6,734 bases of DNA from WTJX01 sp045106295 (GCA_045106295.1 JBGCEI010000008.1:1-6734); one strand, 5' to 3'. Shown: positions 1 to 6,513, counted from the first letter of the stretch. The notes: generated by a model not told the origin, from the sequence alone. Numbers and translations are program-made.

Positions 1-381
1 CATAGGGACCACTAATAATTTATCGATTCCTTTATTTCTGAATACTTCCAAACTCTTTTTGATACTAGGGTTCTGGTAGCGCATGCCAAAACTTACTTCA
101 TAATCATCTCCTAAAGATTTCTGTACTAATTCAGTTAATTCAGTTCCATGATACATAAGTGGAGAACCCTTGTCTGTCCACAATTCTTTATACTCCTTAG
201 CCGATTTTGGTCCACGAAAAGGAGCTATGATCAGGTTTACTAAAATCCATCTTCCAATGGCATTAATATCCAAGACCCTACCATCCATAAGGAATTCTCG
301 TAGGTATTTTCTTACATCTTTTGTTTCTGGACTATCTGGAGTTCCCAGATTCAATAATAATACCCCTTTCTTTGCTCCCAT
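1..381 (-). CDS. hemH: Ferrochelatase, N-terminal 127 residues (3' end beyond the window)
   Basis: Ferrochelatase inserts Fe2+ into protoporphyrin IX to make protoheme, the last step of heme synthesis, in the cytoplasm or at the inner membrane face. Translating the - strand from the ATG at 381-379 gives an open frame to the window edge (127 codons). It carries family hallmarks: NLGTPDSP at residues 11-18, FLMDGRVLD at 30-38, IIAPFRGPKSAKEY at 51-64, KGSPL at 71-75 and GMRYQNPSI at 99-107, and it stops at the VVPM that normally leads into the PQY strand. The family is usually about 310-350 residues, so roughly a third is present. The catalytic histidine and acidic metal-site residues lie in the missing part. 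No other ATG lies between this start and the in-frame TAA upstream, and the protein begins where the family normally does. It follows the antiporter by 48 bp on the same strand, so they probably share a transcript; no separate promoter is visible. The family assignment is very secure. Activity cannot be judged from the fragment. Confidence 0.95.
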   Translation of the reverse strand, partial: MGAKKGVLLLNLGTPDSPETKDVRKYLREFLMDGRVLDINAIGRWILVNLIIAPFRGPKSAKEYKELWTDKGSPLMYHGTELTELVQKSLGDDYEVSFGMRYQNPSIKKSLEVFRNKGIDKLLVVPM

Positions 382-414
382 ATCAACTACAACCGTTTTA
401 CTATTCTTTTGTTT

Positions 415-427
415 TTATCAGTGATAA
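415..427. repeat. Short perfect palindrome between antiporter and hemH
   Basis: TTATCA and TGATAA flank a single central base, giving a 13-bp dyad in the 48-bp gap between the antiporter stop and the hemH start. A one-base loop cannot form a hairpin, so it is not a terminator as it stands. It could be a protein-binding site or chance in A/T-rich DNA. No promoter-like TAnnTTTG box lies beside it, which weakens an operator reading. Confidence 0.3.
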
Positions 428-429
428 GA

Positions 430-2241
430 TTATTTTGAATGACTGACATATACCACTTCATCTCCTTTTCTAGGTTTTGGAGACTGACTTGTGAATGGCA
501 CAATCTGACCTTTTGTATCTAAATAGAATAAAAGCGTTTTTTCTTCGTCTCCTAATATTTCTTGCCACTCCGTTTCAAGCTCAATGGTAATACTTTTGAA
601 CCCGGGTTTCATTCGCATAATTTGCATTAAAGCTAAAAAATCAAGCTCACCGTTGAATAGTAAATTCTTTGGCTTAGAAAGCTCTTTTAGTTCAAATTCT
701 CGTTTGGTAGATAACCTAAACACCTTGTCTTCTCCAAAAACACGGGTTAATATTCTGCCACCTAACATATTAATCTCTGAACTGGACGTCATTGCCCACA
801 TCTGCCCATAATTTGTTAAGTCGATATCCTCTGTCACCGTTTTGTCTATCAATAAACTTCCTTGATACGTTTCTAAGCCCAATACCTTTGCACTACGGAT
901 GTTCTCCTGAGAAGTGTCAGACAATAGAATAGGAATATCAAGTTTTTTCATGAAAAGGGCAATCATTCGAGTCATTTCATCAGCCCCAATAAATAAAATT
1001 CCATTCGGTTGTTTCTCAATAACATTCAATGTTTTTGCCATTTTTTTAGCAGTAGCTCCTTGAATAATGACTGTTCCTATAATGATTAAAAAGGTTAATG
1101 GTAAAATTAATTCGGCATCCTCTCGTTCCGCAGCGGTAATAAATTCAGACTTACTGGCAATAATTCTAATAGTAAAGATAGAAGCTACACCCGCTGCAAC
1201 TATTCCTCGAGGAGAAATCCAAGACAAAAAGAGCTTCTCATTAATAGATAGCTTTGATTTAAAACTACTCAAGAAAATAGACAGAGGCCTAAGCAAATAA
1301 ACAACAACGATAAATAAAATAATACTTCTCAGACCAAGTAGTTGGATATCTTCCATATCTATTCTGGCAGAAAGCATAATAAATAATACCGAAATCAATA
1401 TCACCGTAATATCTTCTTTAAACGAAAGAATGAAGTTGATTTGTTTTAATTTGGTGTTCGTTAATGTAATTCCTAAAAGAGTAACAGCAAAAAGCCCTGA
1501 TTCATGAATAATAGTATCGGAAAGGAAGATAGTAAACACCACCAATGCCAATACCACTACGTTACGTAAGTAAGTGGGAATTAATTCTTTTTTCAGTAGG
1601 TAATAAATAAGCGAAGCCATAGACAAGCCTACTCCTGTACCAGTTACAATAGTTAAGGCTATTTCTTTAAAAGCAAACAGCGTAATGTTAGAGTCAGCCT
1701 TAAAGTAAATGATAAACTCATAGACTAATAAAGCAATTAAAGCACCTACAGGGTCTATGAGCACTCCTTCCCATTTCAGAATTGTAGCTACCTTCTTATT
1801 AGGGCGTACATTTCTAAGAATCGGTTTAATTACAGTAGGACCCGTTACAATAACCAATGATCCAAACAAAAGAGCCATTTTTAGCTCTAAGTCCATAATG
1901 TAGTAACTAGCTACAGATGCGCCGATAAAAGTGACAATAGTACCTATTATGATAAGGTTAGCAACAGTAGAAAAACTGCCTTTTAGTTCTTTTATTTTTA
2001 AAGATAAACCTCCTTCAAATAAGATAACCCCCACTGCTAAAGATAAGAAATCAAACAATAATTCACCTTGAAAAATTTTATCTGTATCGATAAATTTATC
2101 TCCAGTAGGCATTAAATAGGTAGAGATAGGACCTACTAATAAACCGATAATAATTAATGGTAAAATAGCAGGTACTTTTACCTTCCAGGCAAACCATTGG
2201 GCGAAAATTCCTAATATCAGTACTCCAGCTAATTCAAGCAT
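430..2241 (-). CDS. CPA1-type cation:proton antiporter with C-terminal RCK-like domain
   Basis: This 603-residue inner-membrane protein should exchange Na+ or K+ for H+. Residues 1-400 hold about 13 hydrophobic helices (roughly 3-20, 24-42, 63-83, 92-115, 121-138, 158-180, 188-216, 224-243, 247-262, 274-294, 302-325, 337-360, 377-396). CPA1 signatures are FEGGLS at 75-80, TGPTVIKPILR at 133-143, EGVLIDPVGA at 158-167 with the probable ion-binding Asp163, and SWISPRGIVAAG at 340-351 with Arg345. Residues 412-520 look like a Rossmann-type RCK/TrkA-N domain: strand ILFIGADEM, then a helix and a second strand ending in LLSD. Its glycine loop is degenerate compared with GxGxxG, so nucleotide binding is uncertain. 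Residues 548-600 are a short beta-rich tail resembling RCK-C. The position before Asp163 is Ile, whereas electroneutral NhaP-type proteins have Asn; I believe this is common in the RCK-fused subgroup. Ion preference cannot be read from sequence. It starts 79 bp after the barrel gene 2321-3676 and sits 48 bp before hemH. The first ATG is preceded by A-rich sequence, normal for Bacteroidota. Confidence 0.93.
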   Translation of the reverse strand: MLELAGVLILGIFAQWFAWKVKVPAILPLIIIGLLVGPISTYLMPTGDKFIDTDKIFQGELLFDFLSLAVGVILFEGGLSLKIKELKGSFSTVANLIIIGTIVTFIGASVASYYIMDLELKMALLFGSLVIVTGPTVIKPILRNVRPNKKVATILKWEGVLIDPVGALIALLVYEFIIYFKADSNITLFAFKEIALTIVTGTGVGLSMASLIYYLLKKELIPTYLRNVVVLALVVFTIFLSDTIIHESGLFAVTLLGITLTNTKLKQINFILSFKEDITVILISVLFIMLSARIDMEDIQLLGLRSIILFIVVVYLLRPLSIFLSSFKSKLSINEKLFLSWISPRGIVAAGVASIFTIRIIASKSEFITAAEREDAELILPLTFLIIIGTVIIQGATAKKMAKTLNVIEKQPNGILFIGADEMTRMIALFMKKLDIPILLSDTSQENIRSAKVLGLETYQGSLLIDKTVTEDIDLTNYGQMWAMTSSSEINMLGGRILTRVFGEDKVFRLSTKREFELKELSKPKNLLFNGELDFLALMQIMRMKPGFKSITIELETEWQEILGDEEKTLLFYLDTKGQIVPFTSQSPKPRKGDEVVYVSHSK

Positions 2242-2310
2242 CTTTTAATTTGATTCTGAGGTACTTAAGATAGAAAGTTCTAAAGAATTTATTACTATTG
2301 TTGAACGAAT

Positions 2311-2344
2311 AAAAGGTATTTTACAACGGAATATTTACTCCAAA
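2311..2344 (-). promoter_or_regulatory. Weak candidate promoter for the antiporter gene
   Basis: On the - strand TTTG (2344-2341) is followed after 22 bp by TACCTTTT (2318-2311). This matches seven of eight positions of the Bacteroidota -7 box TAnnTTTG and falls within the reported 17-23 bp spacing. Transcription would start near 2305, giving a leader of about 64 nt. The element overlaps the end of the upstream barrel gene, and its last box base is T rather than G, so it may be chance. It is the only promoter-like pattern I found between the two genes. Confidence 0.28.
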
Positions 2345-3676
2345 GTAAGGAGTAACGAAGCTTGTTGCTTTTACTTTGTCGTTTTCATCTCGTGCAAATG
2401 TCCAACGGTAGTCTACACCTGCCACTATGAATTTAGCTACGTTGTAAGTAAGGCGTGCATTTAATAACGAAGTTCCATCTATTCTTATCGCATCTTTTAA
2501 ATCTGTAATGCCACCCTTCATATACGTAGCACGAACATTAAACTTTTCTGCTAAATTGTCTGCCGACGCATCCAAACGGAAGTAAGCAGGAGCAGTAGCG
2601 GATAAATTATCTGGTAATAATAAAGCGCCACCTAGTTTGATTTTCCCAGCAAATGTACCTGCTAACGAGCCGTAAATACCTTGCTGCTTTTCTGCCGAGA
2701 TCAAGCTACCTAATTTCCCATCTTTATTAATCTCGTAAATAGCATCAAAAAACTGAGGTAAATAATTATCTGAATACCACAATCGTTCTAACCTAGAATT
2801 GATACGTAGAAAATCTCCTGATACTTTAATATTTGCTAAAGCACCTATGCTCGTACCATTTCCAGCGCCGTAACTATCTCCTGTATTTTTTGCTTCGTTC
2901 TTTAAATTGTCATTTTCTTGTAATATAGAATGTTGCACAAAAGTAGTTAGTCGTAAGATTTTAGTGTTTACGACAGTAAAACCAATATCAAATCCAATGG
3001 CATTAAATGGCTTATTCAAAAAATCAGATTGAGTAACAATCCCTGATGCATCATTATACTGAGATAGTGTCTGATCTCTATCCGTTACATAGGTAAGCCC
3101 TATTTCTGTTGTTTTAATTATAGGGATAGAAGTCTTTCCAAATGGTCTTACATAAGGGCGAAGACCTAATATATTTAGAGAAGCAAAATTGAAGTCACTA
3201 TAAAATGCTTCTAACCCAAACATTTTCTTTACTAAGATGTCAAATTCTAACCCTATCTTTCTTCTTTCAAATGAAACAGAATTTGAGTAGTTATTTACTA
3301 AGCCCCCAAAACCTAAATATGTTCCAGTAAGATCTCCAACCTTTAAATAAATCGCATCGTCTTTCTTTTTACCGTACCTTGCATAGCCTAATAATTTAAG
3401 TGGTCCCGCTCCATTCTTAAATTCCTCAGTTCTTAAATCTCCTGTCTGCGTATTGAAGAGTAATGGAACATTTAAACCCAATCCTACTTTACCAAACTCC
3501 AACTCTGGTTGAAGACGTATTCCAGCATAAGTTTCATCACCAATTCGGGTAACGCCAGCCAGTGCTTGAATTTGACCACCTCCTGGGACGTCTTGAAAAA
3601 TAGATTGATAAGTATCTTGTGCTGAAAGTGAAATACTAACAGCTAATGCGCATAAACTAAATAGGTGCTTTTTCAT
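2321..3676 (-). CDS. Predicted outer-membrane beta-barrel protein, function unknown
   Basis: I do not recognise a named family for this 451-residue protein. It starts with a clear Sec signal peptide: MKKH, a hydrophobic core at about residues 5-18, and likely cleavage after the alanine of LSAQ near 19. The rest is built of alternating hydrophobic and polar strands separated by polar turns, for example GVTRIGDETYAGIRLQPELE (41-60), KVGLGLNVPLLF (63-74), KIGLEFDILV (140-149), EIGLTYVTDR (191-200), NAIGFDIGFTVV (225-236) and KFIVAGVDYRWTFA (415-428). It ends FGVNIPL, a short strand at the extreme C-terminus, as in many barrel proteins. Only one cysteine is present, within the signal peptide but not in a lipobox. 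An outer-membrane location is therefore well supported, while substrate or structural role is not. Many Bacteroidota barrels of this size are annotated only as hypothetical or porin-like. The ATG is preceded by A/T-rich sequence. It lies 111 bp downstream of another barrel gene, so the two may or may not share a transcript. Confidence 0.82.
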   Translation of the reverse strand: MKKHLFSLCALAVSISLSAQDTYQSIFQDVPGGGQIQALAGVTRIGDETYAGIRLQPELEFGKVGLGLNVPLLFNTQTGDLRTEEFKNGAGPLKLLGYARYGKKKDDAIYLKVGDLTGTYLGFGGLVNNYSNSVSFERRKIGLEFDILVKKMFGLEAFYSDFNFASLNILGLRPYVRPFGKTSIPIIKTTEIGLTYVTDRDQTLSQYNDASGIVTQSDFLNKPFNAIGFDIGFTVVNTKILRLTTFVQHSILQENDNLKNEAKNTGDSYGAGNGTSIGALANIKVSGDFLRINSRLERLWYSDNYLPQFFDAIYEINKDGKLGSLISAEKQQGIYGSLAGTFAGKIKLGGALLLPDNLSATAPAYFRLDASADNLAEKFNVRATYMKGGITDLKDAIRIDGTSLLNARLTYNVAKFIVAGVDYRWTFARDENDKVKATSFVTPYFGVNIPL

Positions 3677-3748
3677 CTGTTTAATTTTTTAGGCAAGTAA
3701 GTTACATATTAATTAGGTAAAAGAAACCTTACCAGGTATCGAAATTTT

Positions 3749-3776
3749 AACATACTGGGTTTATCATACGTATGTT
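3749..3776. repeat. Inverted repeat between the two barrel genes
   Basis: AACATAC (3749-3755) and GTATGTT (3770-3776) are perfect 7-bp complements separated by 14 bp. The right arm also takes part in the 10-bp palindrome CATACGTATG at 3765-3774. It lies 12 bp after the stop codon of the DUF5723-like gene. On the transcribed strand the repeat is followed by AAAATTT rather than a U-run, so it is at best a weak or non-canonical terminator. It could instead be an operator for the downstream gene. No TAnnTTTG promoter box was found in this 111-bp gap. Confidence 0.3.
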
Positions 3777-3787
3777 TACTAAAAAGG

Positions 3788-5458
3788 TTACCGTTGGCGA
3801 GTATAACGCTTGAGTTCTTTCTGATAATGCATACTCTTGTTTCTATCTGCTTTCTTTTTAATAGCAAACCCTTTAGCAAACGCAAAGTAAATTCCTGATC
3901 TATTTACTTTTTTGTTGTACAGAGCAATTCCTATGTCCCTTACCCCCAGTAATAAAGGACCTGCTCTAAACGCAAAACCCACATCTGCTTGTCCCATGTA
4001 ATTGATAGACATGGGTAAGTAAATCCCTAATGCATCACGCTCATAACGGGGAGTAACCGTAAGAGAAGAAACGTTACGCACAGTATAGTCGGAAAATTTC
4101 AGCGCAGCCAAACTAACCCAAGAACTTAGGTTGATGTAAAAACCATTTTTCCAGTAGTAGTCTACATCTAAATTAAGTGTCGTAGGCAGACCTATTGTAA
4201 AAGTCCCGCTAGTAAGAGACACATCATTATATTGTGTAACCGAATCTAAGTTCTGTTCAGGATTACTTGTAAAATCCCCAAAATCGCCAATTAGTTCATC
4301 TAATTCTTGTTCTAAATTATCTTCATTTAACGGGATTAGATGTTCCTTTCCTCCTTTAGAGGAATAAGTACTTTTGCCCCTATCAAACTTAATAGAACCA
4401 ATATCTACTATTGAAGCGCCTATCTTCCATTTATAGCTAGGCTCTATTCTATTTTTATGTACCGATTTATGTATTCTCTTTTCTAAAAAGGCTAAGTACC
4501 CTTTTGGTTTATTGTTAAACTCAAATACAGCACCTATGTCTAGTCCGAGCCCCCAAAAACTACTTGTTAATGTATTAGCAACAGTTGCATTATCCATATT
4601 ATTAGAATAGTCGATATTACCAGACACATCGAATAGAAAAGACATGTTTAAATTTGAAAAATCTGATTTTAAATCTATTTCATTACCATTTATTGTAGCA
4701 GTACTATCATTTTTTATCTCTTGTAATAAAGCCTCTATTTCTTCTTCTGAAGCATTTTCAATATAGTCTTCAATGCTTGCAGCCTCATCAGAAGTAATTC
4801 CAATGGCAGGCAAGTTTACCTTTAGTTCATCCGTGTTAATATCTGCATGTACCCCCGCCATTCCCCGTAGCAATTTAGCAGTAGCTCCTACTTTCAGCGT
4901 ACTATATTTATCTTCCCAGACCTTTCTACTGTAAGTTAAACCTACTTCTTGCCAAGACATAGCAGTGAAATCTATTTCATAGCCTTTACTCAGGAACTCA
5001 AAAACACTTCCAAACTCTGAGTTTTCCGTAGCTGCATCTATTACGTTTTTATTTATTTTAGCGTTAGCGTAAGTACGTATTCGAGTACTGATAGCTAATG
5101 CGCCATAATCCTCCTTTAGCCGAAACATAACAGCAGGCCCATTAATTTGTACCGAAGCATCCATTCTTCCTGTTTTTCTACTTTTGTAGAATGTTTCATC
5201 AGAAATAGATCCGAACCCTAATCTCTTCTCCTTTTTAGAATAGCTGAAATTGTTACTCCCTTTCGAATCAAAAGCCACAGGAAACAACCAATCTGATTTA
5301 TAGGTATCATTTAAAATAGAAGCAGGGTTTACTTCCACTCCTAATACTCCCGCAAAGCGAGAACGCGAAAAGCCTAGGTAATTCTGAGAAAGACCTACCG
5401 TTCCACTAATTATAATAAGGACGAAAAAAATGGGTTTAATGAACTTTAAGAGTGGCAT
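3788..5458 (-). CDS. DUF5723-like outer-membrane beta-barrel protein
   Basis: This 556-residue protein is probably a surface barrel of the Bacteroidota-specific DUF5723 group, whose function is unknown. The signal peptide spans about residues 1-25, with hydrophobic core FFVLIIISGTVGLS and likely cleavage near SQN. The mature start YLGFSRSRFAGVLGVEVNPASI (27-48) matches the group's typical opening of an asparagine-proline-alanine segment just after a 'SNYAGV'-like stretch. Barrel-like strands follow, for example YGALAISTRIRTYANAK (118-134), STLKVGATAKLLRGMAG (186-202), FWGLGLDIGAVFEF (301-314), YKWKIGASIVDIGSI (342-356), FYINLSSWVSLAAL (440-453) and ADVGFAFRAGPLLLGVRDI (491-509). Two strongly acidic segments, 224-250 and 378-406, interrupt the strands and may form extracellular loops. 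After the last strand (FAFAKGFAIK, 525-534) there is a basic 20-residue tail rich in K, R and Y instead of a terminal aromatic residue. The start follows the glycosyltransferase gene by 50 bp on the same strand, with no promoter visible between them, so co-transcription is likely. The family call rests on recalled sequence pattern. Confidence 0.8.
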   Translation of the reverse strand: MPLLKFIKPIFFVLIIISGTVGLSQNYLGFSRSRFAGVLGVEVNPASILNDTYKSDWLFPVAFDSKGSNNFSYSKKEKRLGFGSISDETFYKSRKTGRMDASVQINGPAVMFRLKEDYGALAISTRIRTYANAKINKNVIDAATENSEFGSVFEFLSKGYEIDFTAMSWQEVGLTYSRKVWEDKYSTLKVGATAKLLRGMAGVHADINTDELKVNLPAIGITSDEAASIEDYIENASEEEIEALLQEIKNDSTATINGNEIDLKSDFSNLNMSFLFDVSGNIDYSNNMDNATVANTLTSSFWGLGLDIGAVFEFNNKPKGYLAFLEKRIHKSVHKNRIEPSYKWKIGASIVDIGSIKFDRGKSTYSSKGGKEHLIPLNEDNLEQELDELIGDFGDFTSNPEQNLDSVTQYNDVSLTSGTFTIGLPTTLNLDVDYYWKNGFYINLSSWVSLAALKFSDYTVRNVSSLTVTPRYERDALGIYLPMSINYMGQADVGFAFRAGPLLLGVRDIGIALYNKKVNRSGIYFAFAKGFAIKKKADRNKSMHYQKELKRYTRQR

Positions 5459-5508
5459 AACTGGGTAAACGAATAGATGTTGGTTTTATTGATGCGTTAA
5501 ATTTCTTT

Positions 5509-6192
5509 TTAGTGGATGTTTTTTTGATAGAATTTTTTTATCTGTTCTTGTGAGCAGCTAAAAGTATACATAAGGTGAATAATAAAAAAGATAAATTGTA
5601 ATCTAAATACACCATTCCTTTTATATTTCCTTGCAGAAGTAACAACAGATTGGGATAAAACCTTAAAAGGAGTATGCGCACGTACTCTTCTAATAATCTC
5701 AATATCTTCCATTACCAAAAGGGTATTTGTATACCCCTCGTATTGTTGAAAGCATTTTTTTGTAATAAACAACGATTGGTCCCCACCTCGTAAAAAAGAA
5801 CAAGAAAAGCGAGTGAACCAAGCCGAAAGACGTAAAAACCAATGGAAGTCATCGAATTGTAAACGAAAACAACCTACCTCGATTCCTCCTTCTACCGCTT
5901 CTCTAATAATAGAATCAAACCGTTTAGGAGGAAAACTGTCCGCATGTAAGAAATATAAGATGTCGTGACTCGCATGTTCTGCCCCAATATTTAACTGAAC
6001 CGATCGTCGTGAAACAGCACTTTGTACCAGCTGTATATCGTAAGCCTCTATTATTTGTAATGTATCATCAGTACTTCCACCATCTACTATGATAATCTCT
6101 GGTTGTTCAACGCAGCGTTCATTTAAATAAGCTAGTAAACTACCTATAGTAGAAGCTTCGTTTAGAGTCGGTATAATAATGCTAATAGGCAC
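5509..6192 (-). CDS. Family 2 glycosyltransferase, TIGR04283-like
   Basis: This 227-residue GT-A fold enzyme should transfer a sugar from a nucleotide-sugar donor, acting in the cytoplasm or at the membrane face. Visible motifs are ISIIIPTLNEA (3-13), VDGGSTDDT (36-44), the metal-binding DxD-equivalent HADS inside LYFLHADSFPP (79-89), GGDQSLF (136-142), MEDIE (161-165) with the probable catalytic acid, and VVTSARKY (183-190). A hydrophobic stretch at 198-212 may touch the membrane. Length, motif order and the ending (FIIHLMYTFSCSQEQIKKFY) match the TIGR04283 group, which databases label arsenosugar biosynthesis glycosyltransferase because some members sit beside ArsM and a radical-SAM enzyme. 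No such partner is in this window, so that pathway is not supported here and the acceptor is unknown. It is the first gene of the leftward cluster, divergent from the rRNA operon. The ATG at 6192 places the first beta strand where the family has it. Confidence 0.88.
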   Translation of the reverse strand: MPISIIIPTLNEASTIGSLLAYLNERCVEQPEIIIVDGGSTDDTLQIIEAYDIQLVQSAVSRRSVQLNIGAEHASHDILYFLHADSFPPKRFDSIIREAVEGGIEVGCFRLQFDDFHWFLRLSAWFTRFSCSFLRGGDQSLFITKKCFQQYEGYTNTLLVMEDIEIIRRVRAHTPFKVLSQSVVTSARKYKRNGVFRLQFIFFIIHLMYTFSCSQEQIKKFYQKNIH

Positions 6193-6239
6193 AGTTTCAA
6201 AAGTAGGTCATATATTAGGTAAGAAAAAACATACGGCAC

Positions 6240-6247
6240 CAAAGTTA
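6240..6247 (-). promoter_or_regulatory. Candidate -7 box of the glycosyltransferase promoter
   Basis: The - strand reads TAACTTTG, an exact match to the Bacteroidota -7 consensus TAnnTTTG. Transcription would begin near 6234, leaving a leader of about 40 nt before the ATG at 6192. No TTG lies 17-23 bp upstream; the nearest is a GTG at 17 bp, so the -33 half is poor and the promoter may be weak or activator-dependent. The box overlaps the 6242-6264 dyad. Confidence 0.42.
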
Positions 6248-6264
6248 AGGAACATACTTAACTT
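6242..6264. repeat. Perfect 8-bp dyad overlapping the leftward promoter; possible operator
   Basis: AAGTTAAG (6242-6249) and CTTAACTT (6257-6264) are perfect inverted copies around a 7-bp spacer. The arm 6242-6249 covers most of the TAACTTTG box, and the other arm lies just upstream of it. A dimeric repressor bound here would block polymerase. As RNA it would form an A/U-rich hairpin, but the predicted start near 6234 lies downstream, so it would not be in the glycosyltransferase mRNA. The structure is directly visible; a regulatory role is inferred. Confidence 0.45.
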
Positions 6265-6294
6265 CACCTTCGTGTAATGACGCGTAGAATACCT

Positions 6295-6318
6295 CATCAA
6301 AGGTTGTAGACCTTGATG
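6295..6318. repeat. Imperfect hairpin in the divergent intergenic region
   Basis: CATCAA (6295-6300) pairs with TTGATG (6313-6318). After one bulged A at 6301, GGT (6302-6304) pairs with ACC (6310-6312), closing a five-base loop TGTAG. That is nine base pairs with a single bulge. No U-run follows on either strand, so it is not a standard intrinsic terminator. It sits upstream of both predicted transcription starts. Its role is unknown. Confidence 0.35.
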
Positions 6319-6403
6319 GAGTGCTAATTGGGTTAGATTAGTATTTTTTATTAAGTTTAATGTTCTGTTATAATCGTTAAAAGGGATGAGATAGGGGGTA
6401 TTG

Positions 6404-6425
6404 TTAAAAAAGATTAATTTTTTTT
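6404..6425 (+). promoter_or_regulatory. A/T tract upstream of the rRNA promoter, UP-element-like
   Basis: Twenty-one of 22 bases are A or T, with an A-run followed by a T-run, ending 10 bp before the TTG of the rRNA promoter. Such tracts upstream of rRNA promoters bind the alpha subunit C-terminal domain in many bacteria, and have been reported to raise rRNA promoter activity in Bacteroides. The role here is inferred from position and composition. Confidence 0.5.
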
Positions 6426-6435
6426 GTGTTAGGTG

Positions 6436-6465
6436 TTGCAGATAAGAAAAAAGGTATTACCTTTG
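6436..6465 (+). promoter_or_regulatory. rRNA operon promoter (TTG-N19-TACCTTTG)
   Basis: TTG at 6436-6438, within GTTG, is followed after exactly 19 bp by TACCTTTG at 6458-6465, a full match to the Bacteroidota primary-sigma consensus TTG-N17-23-TAnnTTTG. Transcription should begin near 6470-6472, about 210 nt before the mature 16S end. The position ahead of the 16S gene and the flanking A/T tract make this the most secure promoter in the window. A further TTTG at 6423-6426 is too far from the -7 box, at 31 bp. Confidence 0.85.
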
Positions 6466-6469
6466 TATC

Positions 6470-6488
6470 CCGTTCGAGAGAAGAGCGG
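6470..6488 (+). other. Start-proximal leader hairpin with GAGA loop
   Basis: CCG (6470-6472) and TTC (6473-6475) pair with CGG (6486-6488) and GAA (6480-6482), leaving a GAGA tetraloop at 6476-6479 and a three-base bulge at 6483-6485. It would form at the very 5' end of the pre-rRNA. The stem is short and bulged, so support is modest. Confidence 0.3.
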
Positions 6489-6513
6489 AAAAGTCTTGAA
6501 AAATAGACGAAGA

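Larger units (their letters stand above)
6193..6435. other. Divergent intergenic region between glycosyltransferase and rRNA promoter
   Basis: No coding region is apparent on either strand. It holds a leftward promoter candidate with an overlapping dyad (6240-6264), an imperfect hairpin (6295-6318) and an A/T tract (6404-6425) just before the rRNA core promoter. The stretch 6322-6403 contains nothing I can interpret beyond general A/T richness and a poor promoter-like match at 6352-6359. Confidence 0.7.

Noticed and set aside
170..424. Open frame of 84 codons on the + strand
   Set aside because: It lies mostly antisense to hemH, which has unmistakable family motifs; the + strand product has no recognisable features.
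415..427. Reading the TTATCA/TGATAA dyad as a terminator after the antiporter
   Set aside because: The one-base centre cannot form a stable hairpin and no U-run follows on the transcribed strand.
584..811. Open frame of 75 codons on the + strand
   Set aside because: It is fully antisense to the C-terminal domain of the antiporter and looks like a shadow frame.
1067..1300. Open frame of 77 codons on the + strand
   Set aside because: It is fully antisense to the membrane part of the antiporter and shows no independent coding signs.
6198..6205. - strand TACTTTTG matching the TAnnTTTG box
   Set aside because: Transcription would begin at about the start codon at 6192, and no TTG lies 17-23 bp upstream.
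6328..6359. Possible second rRNA promoter: TTG, 21 bp, TAAGTTTA
   Set aside because: The last box base is wrong and the match is much weaker than the promoter at 6436-6465; probably chance in A/T-rich DNA.
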